Shown here in pieces: positions 16,075 to 24,678 of a stretch of DNA of 64,000 nt. The stretch lies in the NCBI GenBank assembly GCA_902572735.1, contig CACGGX010000009.1:1-64000 (forward strand). The letters run 5' to 3'. The notes below the pieces were generated by a model that made no database searches, was not told the origin of the DNA, and saw only the letters and a list, made by a program, of their open reading frames with translations. Made by a program: the position numbers and the translations under genes. This DNA comes from an uncultured Alphaproteobacteria bacterium (GTDB taxonomy: Bacteria; Pseudomonadota; Alphaproteobacteria; HIMB59; GCA-002718135). Numbering within the stretch: position 1 is the stretch's first letter; the number at the start of each line of letters is the position of its first letter.

Positions 16075-16688
16075 TGACTGATTTTTCTATAGAGAAATCA
16101 ATTAATGGACCTGTAATTGGTTTAGATGAAGTAGGTAGAGGTCCATTGGCAGGTCCAGTGGTGAGTTGTGGATGTTATTTTCCTAATTATGATGATTTAG
16201 AATCAGAAATACCCATTACTGACTCAAAGAAACATACTGCAAAACAAAGAGAAAAATTATTCTTATTTTTTAAAAAATTACAAAGAGAAAAAAAGCTTCA
16301 ATATTACTTAGGGTATGCAAGCGTCGAAGAAATAGATACAATTAATATTTTGGAAGCAACAAAATTATCGATGAAGAGAGTGATAGAAAAATTTCATTTA
16401 GAAAATCCACATTTTATTATTGATGGAAACTTTTCATTAAATTATCAAAATGAAAAATCTATAATAGGCGGCGATAAAAAATCTTTATCGATTGCAAGTG
16501 CATCTATTATTGCAAAAGTTCACCGTGATCGACTGATGAGTATACTTGATAGTAAGTTTACATTTTATGATTGGAAAAAAAATGCAGGTTATGGAACTAA
16601 AAAACATATTGATGCAATAAACAAGCACGGTGTAACCCAATTTCACCGAAAATCGTTTGAACCAATTAAATCGTTATTAAACAAATAA
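16074..16688 (+). CDS. rnhB: Ribonuclease HII
   Basis: RNase HII removes ribonucleotides and RNA primers from RNA-DNA hybrids. GLDEVGRGPLAGPV near the N-terminus gives the acidic DE pair, and ITDSKK, SIIAKVHRD and GYGTKKH complete the family pattern. The start is a GTG whose G is the last base of the moaB stop codon; no nearby in-frame ATG would keep the catalytic DE motif. The second RNase H (rnhA) is at 44 kb. It is the last gene before the putative small RNA. Confidence 0.93.
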   Translation: MTDFSIEKSINGPVIGLDEVGRGPLAGPVVSCGCYFPNYDDLESEIPITDSKKHTAKQREKLFLFFKKLQREKKLQYYLGYASVEEIDTINILEATKLSMKRVIEKFHLENPHFIIDGNFSLNYQNEKSIIGGDKKSLSIASASIIAKVHRDRLMSILDSKFTFYDWKKNAGYGTKKHIDAINKHGVTQFHRKSFEPIKSLLNK

Positions 16689-16742
16689 ATTACACAAATT
16701 TATCCATGCAAAGAATGCATACCAAATATTATTTTATTATGC

Positions 16743-16770
16743 TTCAAAAAGATGCGACAAACACTAAATA
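16743..16770 (+). promoter_or_regulatory. Candidate promoter of the small RNA
   Basis: TTCAAA (16743-16748) and TAAATA (16765-16770) are separated by 16 bases. A start about 6-7 bases later (near 16777) would begin the transcript just before the CCUCCC hairpin. Matches to consensus are moderate. Confidence 0.35.
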
Positions 16771-16775
16771 GATAT

Positions 16776-16837
16776 TAAGTTTCATCATTCCTCCCATTTG
16801 ATGAACTATTCCAGGGGTCTACGGACCCCTTTTTTTA
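16776..16837 (+). ncRNA. Candidate anti-Shine-Dalgarno small RNA (CcsR/cuckoo-RNA-like)
   Basis: Two adjacent hairpins. The first has a perfect 7-bp stem TTCATCA/TGATGAA (16781-16787 and 16799-16805) around the 11-base loop TTCCTCCCATT, presenting an exposed CCUCCC. The second is a strong Rho-independent terminator (16813-16837). An exposed CCUCCC-type loop followed directly by a terminator hairpin is the architecture of the alphaproteobacterial CcsR/cuckoo RNAs and alpha-r14 family, whose loops resemble the 16S anti-SD. Those RNAs often lie downstream of DUF1127 genes; here the RNA sits between rnhB and ccrM. It might be processed from the rnhB transcript or have its own promoter. Not experimentally supported. 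Confidence 0.55.
16813..16837 (+). terminator. Rho-independent terminator
   Basis: AGGGGTC pairs with GACCCCT around the stable TACG tetraloop and is followed by seven T residues. This is the clearest intrinsic terminator in the window. It ends the rnhB operon and the putative small RNA, insulating ccrM. Confidence 0.9.
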
Positions 16838-16874
16838 CGTTTTTAGCCAAAATTTAAGGTTATCCCTACCTAAA

Positions 16875-16928
16875 GATTCCCTCTGTTGATAACTCAATTG
16901 ACCTGATTCTATATCTGCTTAAAGATTC
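16875..16928. promoter_or_regulatory. Cluster of three GANTC sites in the ccrM promoter region
   Basis: GATTC occurs at 16875-16879, 16905-16909 and 16924-16928, all within 54 bases and ending 12 bases before the ccrM ATG. GANTC is the target of the CcrM enzyme encoded next. In Caulobacter the ccrM promoter contains GANTC sites and is sensitive to their methylation, so autoregulation is a natural inference. Confidence 0.6.
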
Positions 16929-16940
16929 TTTTTATCAATT

Positions 16941-18011
16941 ATGAAGAAAAATCAAATTATTTTAGGTGATTCCATCAAGGAAATGAAAAAATTAAAAGAT
17001 CATTCGGTTGATCTTATTTTTGCTGATCCACCCTATAATCTTCAATTAAAGGATACATTATACAGACCTGATCAAACAACGGTCGAAGCTGTGACACAAG
17101 ATTGGGATAAATTTAATACATATAAAGAATATGATCAATTTACCAATGCATGGCTTAGTGAATGCAAACGTGTTTTAAAAAAAGGTGGAGCGCTTTGGGT
17201 CATAGGAAGTTACCATAATATTTTACGTGTAGGCTCTACTATTCAAGATGAAGGTCTGTGGATTTTAAATGATATCATTTGGCATAAAACAAATCCTATG
17301 CCAAATTTTCGTGGTACACGTTTTACAAATGCCCATGAAACATTATTGTGGTGCACAACATCAAGAGAAGCGAAATACACATTCAACTATCAAAACCTCA
17401 AAGAACTAAATGAAGGAAAACAAATGCGTAGTGACTGGTATATTCCTATTTGTTCAGGGAAAGAAAGATTACGTAAAGATAACAATCAACGATCACACCC
17501 AACACAAAAACCAGAAGCTCTACTCTACCGAATTCTATTAGCATCGACAAACAAAGGTGATCTTGTTCTTGATCCATTTTCAGGAAGTGGGACAACAGCT
17601 GTTGTTGCAAAAAAATTACAACGAAAATTTATTGGTATAGAAAAAGATAAAGATTACGTTAAACTTTCAAAAGAACGATTAAAGAATACAAAAGTATTGA
17701 AAGAAGATGTTGTCACTATTGCAAAGAGCAGAAAAGAATTACCAAAAGTTCCTTTTGGTGAATTAGTCGAGCAAGGAATTATACCGCCAGGTGCAGTATT
17801 AACAGATAAAAAAGAACGCTTTAAAGCAACAGTTAGTATTGATGGTACACTGAAAATAAAAGATTTATCAGGATCCATTCATCAAATGGGAGCAAAGATA
17901 CAAGGACTACCAAGTTGTAATGGTTGGGATTTTTGGCATGTGAAAGATAAATCTAAATCAATCCTGCTAGACGAAATAAGATCTAATTACCGTAAAGATA
18001 AACTGAATTAG
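16941..18011 (+). CDS. ccrM: Cell-cycle DNA adenine methyltransferase CcrM (GANTC)
   Basis: A 356-residue beta-class N6-adenine methyltransferase. Motif IV DPPY lies in [11 protein letters not shown] near residue 30, the SAM-binding FSGSGTT near 210, and a C-terminal domain of about 90 residues (from [11 protein letters not shown] to the end) is the extension that marks CcrM rather than plain HinfI-type enzymes. CcrM methylates GANTC in hemimethylated DNA behind the fork late in the alphaproteobacterial cell cycle. The gene follows a strong terminator and has its own upstream region with three target sites. Confidence 0.93.
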   Translation: MKKNQIILGDSIKEMKKLKDHSVDLIFADPPYNLQLKDTLYRPDQTTVEAVTQDWDKFNTYKEYDQFTNAWLSECKRVLKKGGALWVIGSYHNILRVGSTIQDEGLWILNDIIWHKTNPMPNFRGTRFTNAHETLLWCTTSREAKYTFNYQNLKELNEGKQMRSDWYIPICSGKERLRKDNNQRSHPTQKPEALLYRILLASTNKGDLVLDPFSGSGTTAVVAKKLQRKFIGIEKDKDYVKLSKERLKNTKVLKEDVVTIAKSRKELPKVPFGELVEQGIIPPGAVLTDKKERFKATVSIDGTLKIKDLSGSIHQMGAKIQGLPSCNGWDFWHVKDKSKSILLDEIRSNYRKDKLN

Positions 18012-18059
18012 TATTTTGTGAAGTGAGAATAAATTAAAGAATAATTAATTATAAATAAT

Positions 18060-18476
18060 ATGAATAAAGTATTGCTTATTTTTATAATTTCATATTTTTT
18101 TTCATTACCAGCCTTAACATTAACGAATAAAGATTTTACAGATAAACAATTACTATGTCCTAAATTATTATGGGGAGTTGAATTTATTTCTTCTAATAGA
18201 GTCAAAGTAATTGAAACAGATTTAAATAAGAAAACATCAATTAATGAGTATTTCTATGAAACTGATTTAGATCTATCATTTATTAATATATTCCAAAATG
18301 AAAATAATATTAGGGACAGAGTCTACTCTATTGAACTGAATACTCTGAGAGTTGATGTATGGGCAATGACGGGGGGAGGCTTTACTACAAGAGAAATGTT
18401 TCCTATGGGTTTGTGCAAATTTGTAGAAAATGAAGATATTTTTTCCCAGATAAAAAATTTAAAATCAAACAAATAA
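18060..18476 (+). CDS. Small exported protein of unknown function
   Basis: A 138-residue ORF with a convincing signal peptide (MNKVLLIFIISYFFSLPALTLT). The mature part has two cysteines (LLCPKLLWGVEF and MGLCKFVEN) that may form a disulfide. I do not recognise a family. It follows ccrM by 48 bases and runs toward the autotransporter gene with a 22-base convergent gap. Confidence 0.55.
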   Translation: MNKVLLIFIISYFFSLPALTLTNKDFTDKQLLCPKLLWGVEFISSNRVKVIETDLNKKTSINEYFYETDLDLSFINIFQNENNIRDRVYSIELNTLRVDVWAMTGGGFTTREMFPMGLCKFVENEDIFSQIKNLKSNK

Positions 18477-18498
18477 ATTTAAACCTTCATTAGTATTT

Positions 18499-20937
18499 CT
18501 AAAAATTGTACGTCAGCATTAATTCCGCTTCTTGATTTTGTTTAGCACTAAATGACTCACTGGCATTAAACCCTAAATCAAAACCATATATATTTTTTGA
18601 TATACCAAGTTTAGCCTCTGTGTTTTCATCACCGGCTAATGACAGACTATATTGCGTCTCACGATTTGAAATAAAGTTAATAGCAAAGTCTATAGTATCT
18701 CTACGTTCACTCCTGTTACCTTGTACCCTACTATAACTGGAGTTAATATTTAAATAATCTCCAGCGGTATATGTCAATCCAATCATAGAACTGATCAAAT
18801 GATCTGAATTAGCTTCTTGCGTGTAGGTATAAATTGTTGAAGTATCTGTTACATAATTGATCTTGGCATCTGATGAATTACTAAAATCAGTAATAAATTT
18901 AAGTGATCCAAATGGCTGAAATTTATTTTCATTAAACTGAATATTATCGCTAACTTCAAAACCAAATGATGCTAATCCACTCTCAATTGTTTGACTTGCA
19001 TAATACAAAGCATTTATTCCAGTCTCCTTGTATTCATCAAGTTTAGTATACCCTAAATCAAGACGTCCAATTGGAGTTATATTAAAATCACCTTTATCAA
19101 TTGTTTTACCGTAATTGATGGAACCAAATATTTGTGTTCCATCCCGTGTACCAGTTAATACATTAGAATTATGGACTCTTTTTAAATCACTTTCTATCAA
19201 CCCTACACCAACCAATGTTTCGATAAAATTATTATTATCAAGTGGCCTTGTTCGGTAAATAGAGAAATTCATAGTTTCACTATCAACACTTGTTCCATTT
19301 GTTCCAATATCCGTATCGCTTTCACCATACTGAATAGCAAAACCAAGAAAATCACTATCACTCAATTTTTTATCAAATCCTAATGCTACTGCTTGACCAT
19401 CAGTTTCTTGTGATGATGAATTTATACTATCACCAATTTTTGATACGTAAGCCGAACCTGCTGTCCACGCAGACCAATTATGTGGCATGATGGAATTGGC
19501 ATTTTTTTCAATATTATCATTAGCTAAGGAGGCAAGAATTGTATTACCAAGATCTATTTGTAAGCCTTGGCTCGATAAAGAATCACTCAATCTATTTTGT
19601 CTTAAATATCGTAAACGGTTTGAGACAGTATCAATAGATCGACTAATGTAATTTTTTGCTAATTCACTTTGTGCATCTATTGACCCTACAACATCTTTAA
19701 TTGTTGTGGGATCCAACCTATCATCACTAACAGTAAAACTTAGAGCCGTTGTTGATGATATACCTGCATAATATCCACTTGTATTATCAACAAATGCTGT
19801 AGCAGGAATTAAAACATAATATTCAATACCATATTCTAAATCATCAGTTGGATTAATAGTTATTTGAGAAGTTCCAGTTCCCGTAACATTACTGCTTGTT
19901 ACATTTATTGTTGCAACTGTAGAGTCATCAGAAGTTTTATGAATGGTAATATTACCACTATCAACATTAACTTTTTCACTAAAGTTTAAAACTAAATTAG
20001 CATCTACTGAAACACCTACAGCATTATCTGCTGGTGATGAAGAACTCAACGTTGGTAATTTTAAATTGTAGTTTGATACTAGAGTATATTCATATACTGA
20101 ATCATTTTCATTTCCTAAAAAAAACATTTTGGAACCAACATCATTAAATCCTATACCTTTAGGATGCGTATCTGTACTTTCAATTGAAAAACTGCTAACG
20201 TGTGAGGCAGTTGTTAAATCAAAGCCAGTAGAAAGGTAAAATTCATTAACTTTTTTATCTTTCCTACCCAAAATAAACATTACCGTACCATCATCACTAA
20301 ATGCAAATCCTGTTGCATCATCTTCATAGTCAGATACACTGACAGTGTCATCATAAGATGCTGTTGATATGTCAAAGGCAGTAGATAAAGTATAAACATA
20401 GATATTCGATGTATCAAAAATAAACATTTTGGTACCATCAGAATTAAATTCTAGATCCTTAGGTTTGAGATTTGTTATCTCTGTTAATGTTTTACTTTGT
20501 TCAAATGATGCCTCTGAGACATCAAAAGCAGGTAGAGAATACTCATGGATGTCTTGAGAAAATCCTAACATATACATTTTAGTTCCATCATTATTAAATT
20601 TAACACTTGTTGGCGCCCCCTCTTTGTCGTCCAAGTCATAAGAATCACCTCTATCATAAGTTCTTGTTGATATATCGAAAGCAGTAGTAAGATTGAACTC
20701 ATGGACATCATCGGATTCGGTTCCTACAATATACATTTTGGTACCATCATTATTAAATGTTAAACCTGTAGGAAATTTTTCTGGAGCAGTATTAGCAACA
20801 CCACCTGCATCATCAATGACTGTACCATCGACAAAAGTTGGATTGGCTTTTAAAGAACTATTAAAAAAACAATTAAATAATAGAAGTAGAAAAAGATAAA
20901 TTAAATATTTTTTCACTTTGACCAAACTTACAAACAT
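18499..20937 (-). CDS. Autotransporter with propeller-like passenger and Ig-like domain
   Basis: An 812-residue type V-a secreted protein. A signal peptide ends near KANPTF. Residues about 40-290 hold five repeats of some 50 residues, each carrying a variant of FNNDGTKMYILG, suggesting a beta-propeller passenger. Residues about 295-405 form a bacterial Ig-like domain of the SbsA/Big_5 type (SPADNAVGVSVDANLVLNFS). An alpha-helical linker precedes a C-terminal barrel of about 270 residues ending in ELMLTYNF, the terminal aromatic signature for BamA insertion. It likely displays the propeller at the surface; the ligand is unknown. The 5' region may fold as a pseudoknot. Confidence 0.82.
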   Translation of the reverse strand: MFVSLVKVKKYLIYLFLLLLFNCFFNSSLKANPTFVDGTVIDDAGGVANTAPEKFPTGLTFNNDGTKMYIVGTESDDVHEFNLTTAFDISTRTYDRGDSYDLDDKEGAPTSVKFNNDGTKMYMLGFSQDIHEYSLPAFDVSEASFEQSKTLTEITNLKPKDLEFNSDGTKMFIFDTSNIYVYTLSTAFDISTASYDDTVSVSDYEDDATGFAFSDDGTVMFILGRKDKKVNEFYLSTGFDLTTASHVSSFSIESTDTHPKGIGFNDVGSKMFFLGNENDSVYEYTLVSNYNLKLPTLSSSSPADNAVGVSVDANLVLNFSEKVNVDSGNITIHKTSDDSTVATINVTSSNVTGTGTSQITINPTDDLEYGIEYYVLIPATAFVDNTSGYYAGISSTTALSFTVSDDRLDPTTIKDVVGSIDAQSELAKNYISRSIDTVSNRLRYLRQNRLSDSLSSQGLQIDLGNTILASLANDNIEKNANSIMPHNWSAWTAGSAYVSKIGDSINSSSQETDGQAVALGFDKKLSDSDFLGFAIQYGESDTDIGTNGTSVDSETMNFSIYRTRPLDNNNFIETLVGVGLIESDLKRVHNSNVLTGTRDGTQIFGSINYGKTIDKGDFNITPIGRLDLGYTKLDEYKETGINALYYASQTIESGLASFGFEVSDNIQFNENKFQPFGSLKFITDFSNSSDAKINYVTDTSTIYTYTQEANSDHLISSMIGLTYTAGDYLNINSSYSRVQGNRSERRDTIDFAINFISNRETQYSLSLAGDENTEAKLGISKNIYGFDLGFNASESFSAKQNQEAELMLTYNF

Positions 20938-20955
20938 AAAATACTTTTAGTTACT

Positions 20956-20999
20956 TTGGCCTTTTTTATTTTGAAATAGGGCTAGTGGCCAACCTATTT
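20956..20999 (-). other. Possible H-type pseudoknot upstream of the autotransporter gene
   Basis: TTGGCC (20956-20961) pairs with GGCCAA (20987-20992), and AAATAGG (20974-20980), lying in that loop, pairs with CCTATTT (20993-20999) immediately beyond. The interleaved pairing is an H-type pseudoknot on either strand; on the coding strand it lies 18-62 bases before the autotransporter ATG. It could be a translational control element, or an accident of promoter sequence. Confidence 0.3.
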
Positions 21000-21045
21000 G
21001 TTAAATTATTTGTCTTTTTAAGTATTTTTTTTAAATTTAATAGAA

Positions 21046-22362
21046 TTATTCATGGATACGGCCATAAATTCTAGGCATATAAACAAACAGTGTGAGTGCT
21101 CTCGCAATAAAGAAAAGGCAGAGAGATAACCATAATCCTGTATTCCCAAAACTTGCTATTAAAAAGAAAGAGACAACAATATAGATGGCGACAGAGACGA
21201 TCATCGCATTACGCAGTTCTGTTGTTTGGGATGCACCTACAAAAATACCATCAAATTGAAAACAGAAAGAGGAAATAAAAGGAATAATAACAATCCAATA
21301 TGCATAAGAAAAACAAATGTTTCTAATCTCAGTTAAATCTGTCATGGCAATAATAAATAAATGATTACCAAAGAAAAAAATAACACATATAAATAAAGCT
21401 GTAGAAGCACTTAAAATAAAAGAATTTTTAACAACGTCTTTTAATAAACGTAAATTTTTAGAGCCAATAGAATATCCAACAATACCCTCTGTTGAAAATG
21501 CATAGGCATCAAGAATAAAGGCAGATAGCATCGTTAGATTAAGCAATATTGTGTTTGCAGCAACCGTCTCCTCACTAATAGAATTGCCAAGATAGGTAAA
21601 ATATAAGAAAGCAAATGTAAGAAGAATAGATCGGATAAAAATATTAAAATTAATATTAAAAATATTTTTAATTTTTTTAAAGTTAAAAATCTTTTGCGTA
21701 TTATATTCTAACTGAGCAAACTTATTTAAATCAAAAAAAGTATAAAATAAAAAAATAATTGTAGTCAGAGAAGAAGAGACTAAAGTACCAAGAGCAACAC
21801 CCTGAACATTCAAATTTAAATATAAAACAAAAAATAAGCTAAAGAGTATATTTGTAATAGAAAAGAAACCAATAATTATACTTGATGTTTTTGTTTTCTG
21901 TAAACCAATAAACAATCCTGTAATAACAAAAATAGTAAGCTCTCCAAATGAGGAATAAATACGAAGATTAAAATAGTCTTTAAAATATTTTTTTGTTTCT
22001 AATGATAGTTCAAATATAGATAATGATATTTGAAATATATATCTCTGAAAAATAATAAGTAGTAAGGAAATAATAATTACAAAAGAAATATTTCGTAAAA
22101 ATATATTTATAATTTCCTGATAATCTTTTGATCCATAAGCTTGAGCTACCATGCCGACCGTACCCATGCGCAGGAAGCCAAAACTCCAGAAAATCATCGA
22201 AAAAACACTTGCTGCAATACTGGTAGCAACCAAGTAACTAGCATTATCAAGATTGCCCATTAGTCCTGTGTCAACAATGGCAACTAAAGGAATAGCTAAG
22301 TTTGCAAAAAATATTGGAATAGAAAGTTTAATTATATTTTTGATAGAAGATTTAGAGGGCAT
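21046..22362 (-). CDS. MATE family multidrug/organic cation exporter
   Basis: A 438-residue inner-membrane antiporter with about twelve hydrophobic helices, the usual MATE size. The N-terminal LSIPIFFANLAIPLVAIVDTGLMG and SFGFLRMGTVGMVAQAYG, and the second-half FQFDGIFVGASQTTELRNAM, are typical of DinF/NorM-type MATE proteins, which export drugs or metabolites against sodium or proton gradients. Substrate is unknown. It reads toward the autotransporter in the same direction but is separated from it by about 110 bases. Confidence 0.88.
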   Translation of the reverse strand: MPSKSSIKNIIKLSIPIFFANLAIPLVAIVDTGLMGNLDNASYLVATSIAASVFSMIFWSFGFLRMGTVGMVAQAYGSKDYQEIINIFLRNISFVIIISLLLIIFQRYIFQISLSIFELSLETKKYFKDYFNLRIYSSFGELTIFVITGLFIGLQKTKTSSIIIGFFSITNILFSLFFVLYLNLNVQGVALGTLVSSSLTTIIFLFYTFFDLNKFAQLEYNTQKIFNFKKIKNIFNINFNIFIRSILLTFAFLYFTYLGNSISEETVAANTILLNLTMLSAFILDAYAFSTEGIVGYSIGSKNLRLLKDVVKNSFILSASTALFICVIFFFGNHLFIIAMTDLTEIRNICFSYAYWIVIIPFISSFCFQFDGIFVGASQTTELRNAMIVSVAIYIVVSFFLIASFGNTGLWLSLCLFFIARALTLFVYMPRIYGRIHE

Positions 22363-22482
22363 TATAAATAATTAGATTTTATATTAGTAAAATTTGATAA
22401 TAAACTATTTATCCAATCACTAAAGTAACAAATTATTCACTATCTTTATTAATAAAATCTTATAATGCTTTACAAACTTTAA

Positions 22483-22962
22483 ATGAAAATTGGCAGATAT
22501 AAATACGAGTTTGATTTCTTTAGTTGGATCAAAAAAACGGAGCTAGTTGAACTAGATGGTGTTAATCCATCAGACGATCCGGTGCGCCCAGAACTGGATA
22601 ATGAATTTCGTACATCAAAAGGAAGAAAAATTTTTGGACTCAAATATAAGGATGATATCGAGGGTATTGCGTGCTTTGCCTTTACAAATGAAATACCAGC
22701 AACCATTAAAGAAATGGATTTGATGAGTGTTGAAGAAGATCAAGCAACCATTCCAATCGCCTATACGTTATGGTCTTTTAAAAAAGGGGCTGGGAAAAAA
22801 ATTATGAAAGAGCTACAAAAATATATCAAATCAAAAGAGCAGTTTGAAAGTATCATTACCATTTCGCCTTTAACTCCTGTTGCTACACACTATCATATTC
22901 GAAATGGCGCAAGATTAATTAAGATTAACCCTACAACACAGAACTTCGAATATAAAATTTAA
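22483..22962 (+). CDS. Small GNAT-like protein
   Basis: A 159-residue soluble protein. The central part (FGLKYKDDIEGIACFAFTNEIPA), the helix GAGKKIMKELQKYIKS and the late VATHYHIRNGARLIK resemble the acetyl-CoA-binding and substrate ends of GNAT acetyltransferases, as also seen in some phage and marine hypothetical proteins. The canonical Q/RxxGxG/A loop is not clear, so the catalytic role is uncertain. It lies between the divergent MATE gene and guaB. Confidence 0.45.
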   Translation: MKIGRYKYEFDFFSWIKKTELVELDGVNPSDDPVRPELDNEFRTSKGRKIFGLKYKDDIEGIACFAFTNEIPATIKEMDLMSVEEDQATIPIAYTLWSFKKGAGKKIMKELQKYIKSKEQFESIITISPLTPVATHYHIRNGARLIKINPTTQNFEYKI

Positions 22963-23034
22963 GACATAGGGGTTCAAAAAGTATTATTTGAACTATTTAT
23001 TTTACAAATCGAAACAAAATAAATATTGTTGGAA

Positions 23035-24141
23035 ATGGCCTACCAGATAAATACTAATTATTCCGTTACTTTTGATGATGTTCTGCTCTCACCAGCGTAT
23101 TCGGAGATAAAACCAAAACATGTAGATACATCGATTACCATTGGAAAAGTCAAATTACATATTCCTATACTTTCTGCTGCTATGGATACCGTGACAGAGA
23201 ATAAAATGGCGATCAATTTAGCACTTAATGGTGGTCTTGGTGTTATTCACCGTAATATGCCAATTGATAAACAAGCAAGTGAAGTCAAAAAAGTTCATAA
23301 TTTTAAAGTTAATGTTAAAAAATTTCAAAATGCTGTAATTAATTCTAACAAACAAATTGCAGTAGGTGCTGCAATCGGAGTTGAAAATAATGCTTACTTA
23401 CGACTATTAGAATTATTAAAAGTTGGTGTTGATATAGTCTTTATTGATGTTGCTCATGCACATACAAAAACAACTTTACAGTTTATTGAAAAAGCAAAAA
23501 AAGTTTTAAAGAAAACTCCTCTTATAGTTGGAAACATTGCTACAAAACAAGCTGCATCAGATTTAATTAGTGCTGGTGTAGATGCAATTAAAGTAGGTAT
23601 TGGTCCAGGATCAATTTGTACTACAAGAGTTGTGACTGGTGTTGGTATTCCTCAACTCTCAGCTGTAATGGATACATTTCAAGTTGCCAAAAAATTTAAA
23701 ATTCCTGTGATTGCAGACGGAGGAATAAAAACATCAGGTGATATTGCAAAAGCTATAGCAGGTGGTGCAAGTGCTTGCATGATAGGGTCTTTATTTGCTG
23801 GTACTGAAGAATCACCAGGGAAATTATTAACGATTAAAGGTAAAAAATTTAAATCATATAGAGGTATGGGTTCGGTAGGAGCAATGCAAAAAGGATCTTT
23901 TGATCGATACTCGCAAGAAGAAACAAAGAATGCAAAAAAATTAGTAGCAGAAGGTGTGGAAGGGATGGTTCCATACAAAGGTAAAATAGAAGATGTAGCG
24001 TATCAACTTGTTGGTGGCTTAAAATCTTCTATGGGGTACACTGGTCATAAAACGATTAAGAAAATGCAAGGCAATTGTAAATTTGTGTTTATTTCTAAAG
24101 CAGGAGCCCGCGAAAGTAATGTCCACGATGTCATTATGTAA
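23035..24141 (+). CDS. guaB: IMP dehydrogenase lacking CBS domains
   Basis: Converts IMP to XMP, the committed step to GMP. The TIM barrel is intact: [19 protein letters not shown], catalytic cysteine in GPGSICTTR near residue 195, and the mobile flap [10 protein letters not shown] with the RY dyad in SFDRYSQEE. At about 368 residues it lacks the ~120-residue Bateman (CBS) pair of normal IMPDH: the chain passes straight from KVHNFKVN to AVGAAIGV. The flap rules out GMP reductase. The ORF track begins at a TTG; the ATG at 23035, after GGAA, is the better start. The pur genes follow. Confidence 0.9.
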   Translation: MAYQINTNYSVTFDDVLLSPAYSEIKPKHVDTSITIGKVKLHIPILSAAMDTVTENKMAINLALNGGLGVIHRNMPIDKQASEVKKVHNFKVNVKKFQNAVINSNKQIAVGAAIGVENNAYLRLLELLKVGVDIVFIDVAHAHTKTTLQFIEKAKKVLKKTPLIVGNIATKQAASDLISAGVDAIKVGIGPGSICTTRVVTGVGIPQLSAVMDTFQVAKKFKIPVIADGGIKTSGDIAKAIAGGASACMIGSLFAGTEESPGKLLTIKGKKFKSYRGMGSVGAMQKGSFDRYSQEETKNAKKLVAEGVEGMVPYKGKIEDVAYQLVGGLKSSMGYTGHKTIKKMQGNCKFVFISKAGARESNVHDVIM

Positions 24142-24144
24142 TAA

Positions 24145-24172
24145 TGTATCGAATCATCATTGAATTGATACA
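24145..24172 (+). terminator. Hairpin between guaB and purE
   Basis: TGTATC (24145-24150) and GATACA (24167-24172) pair, and the stem can extend by three A-T pairs after a one-base bulge. It starts three bases after the guaB stop and ends before ATAAAAC, so it may act as a weak attenuator or an mRNA 3' end rather than a full intrinsic terminator. Confidence 0.35.
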
Positions 24173-24183
24173 ATAAAACATAA

Positions 24184-24675
24184 ATGACCTCAGCATCAAC
24201 AAAACATAAGGTAGCAATTGTGATGGGTAGTAAGTCTGATTATGCTACCATGAAAAATTGTGAAAAAATTTTAAAATTACTGAAAGTTAAGTTTGAAACT
24301 AAAATTGTTTCTGCACACCGTACACCAGAGAGAATGTTTAAATTTGCCAAAGCAGCGGAAGACAATAATATTTCTGTCATTATTGCTGGCGCAGGAGGTT
24401 CTGCGCATTTACCAGGAATGATTGCATCATTAACAACTATACCTGTAATCGGTGTACCAGTAGAAAGTCGTAAATTAAAAGGATTAGATAGTTTGTTATC
24501 AATAGTACAAATGCCAAAAGGTATCCCTGTTGGCAGTGTAGCAATCGGTGAGGATGGAGCAATGAATGCCGGTTTATATGCAGCTTCCATTATTGCTCTT
24601 ACAAATAAAGAAATTAAAAAAAATCTAAAAAATTATCGAAGTAAACAATCAAAAGCTGTTAAACAAAAACCATAA
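24184..24675 (+). CDS. purE: N5-carboxyaminoimidazole ribonucleotide mutase
   Basis: PurE isomerises N5-CAIR to CAIR in purine synthesis. This 163-residue class I PurE shows [17 protein letters not shown], the catalytic-histidine segment [21 protein letters not shown] and GVPVES. It is followed three bases later by purK, the partner that makes N5-CAIR, and preceded by guaB, so one operon is likely. Confidence 0.95.
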   Translation: MTSASTKHKVAIVMGSKSDYATMKNCEKILKLLKVKFETKIVSAHRTPERMFKFAKAAEDNNISVIIAGAGGSAHLPGMIASLTTIPVIGVPVESRKLKGLDSLLSIVQMPKGIPVGSVAIGEDGAMNAGLYAASIIALTNKEIKKNLKNYRSKQSKAVKQKP

Positions 24676-24678
24676 GTC

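Noticed and set aside
16707-16724. ATGCA/TGCAT small hairpin after rnhB
   Set aside because: Short stem with no T-tract; the strong terminator at 16813 explains the transcript end.
20047-20780. Repeated DNA text such as ACCATC(A)TTATTAAA suggesting a CRISPR-like array
   Set aside because: The repeats are ~150-200 bases apart, imperfect and in frame; they encode the FNNDGTKM protein repeats of the autotransporter.
23679-23978. Reverse-strand ORF of 99 residues inside guaB
   Set aside because: It is a shadow of a well-conserved gene with all IMPDH motifs on the other strand; the same reasoning removes 24240-24590, 32549-32848, 33587-33859, 36844-37305, 39253-39498, 49763-50095 and 57546-57818.
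23035-24141. GMP reductase instead of IMP dehydrogenase
   Set aside because: Length fits GuaC, but the [10 protein letters not shown] flap and the RY dyad with VEGMVPYKG are IMPDH features.
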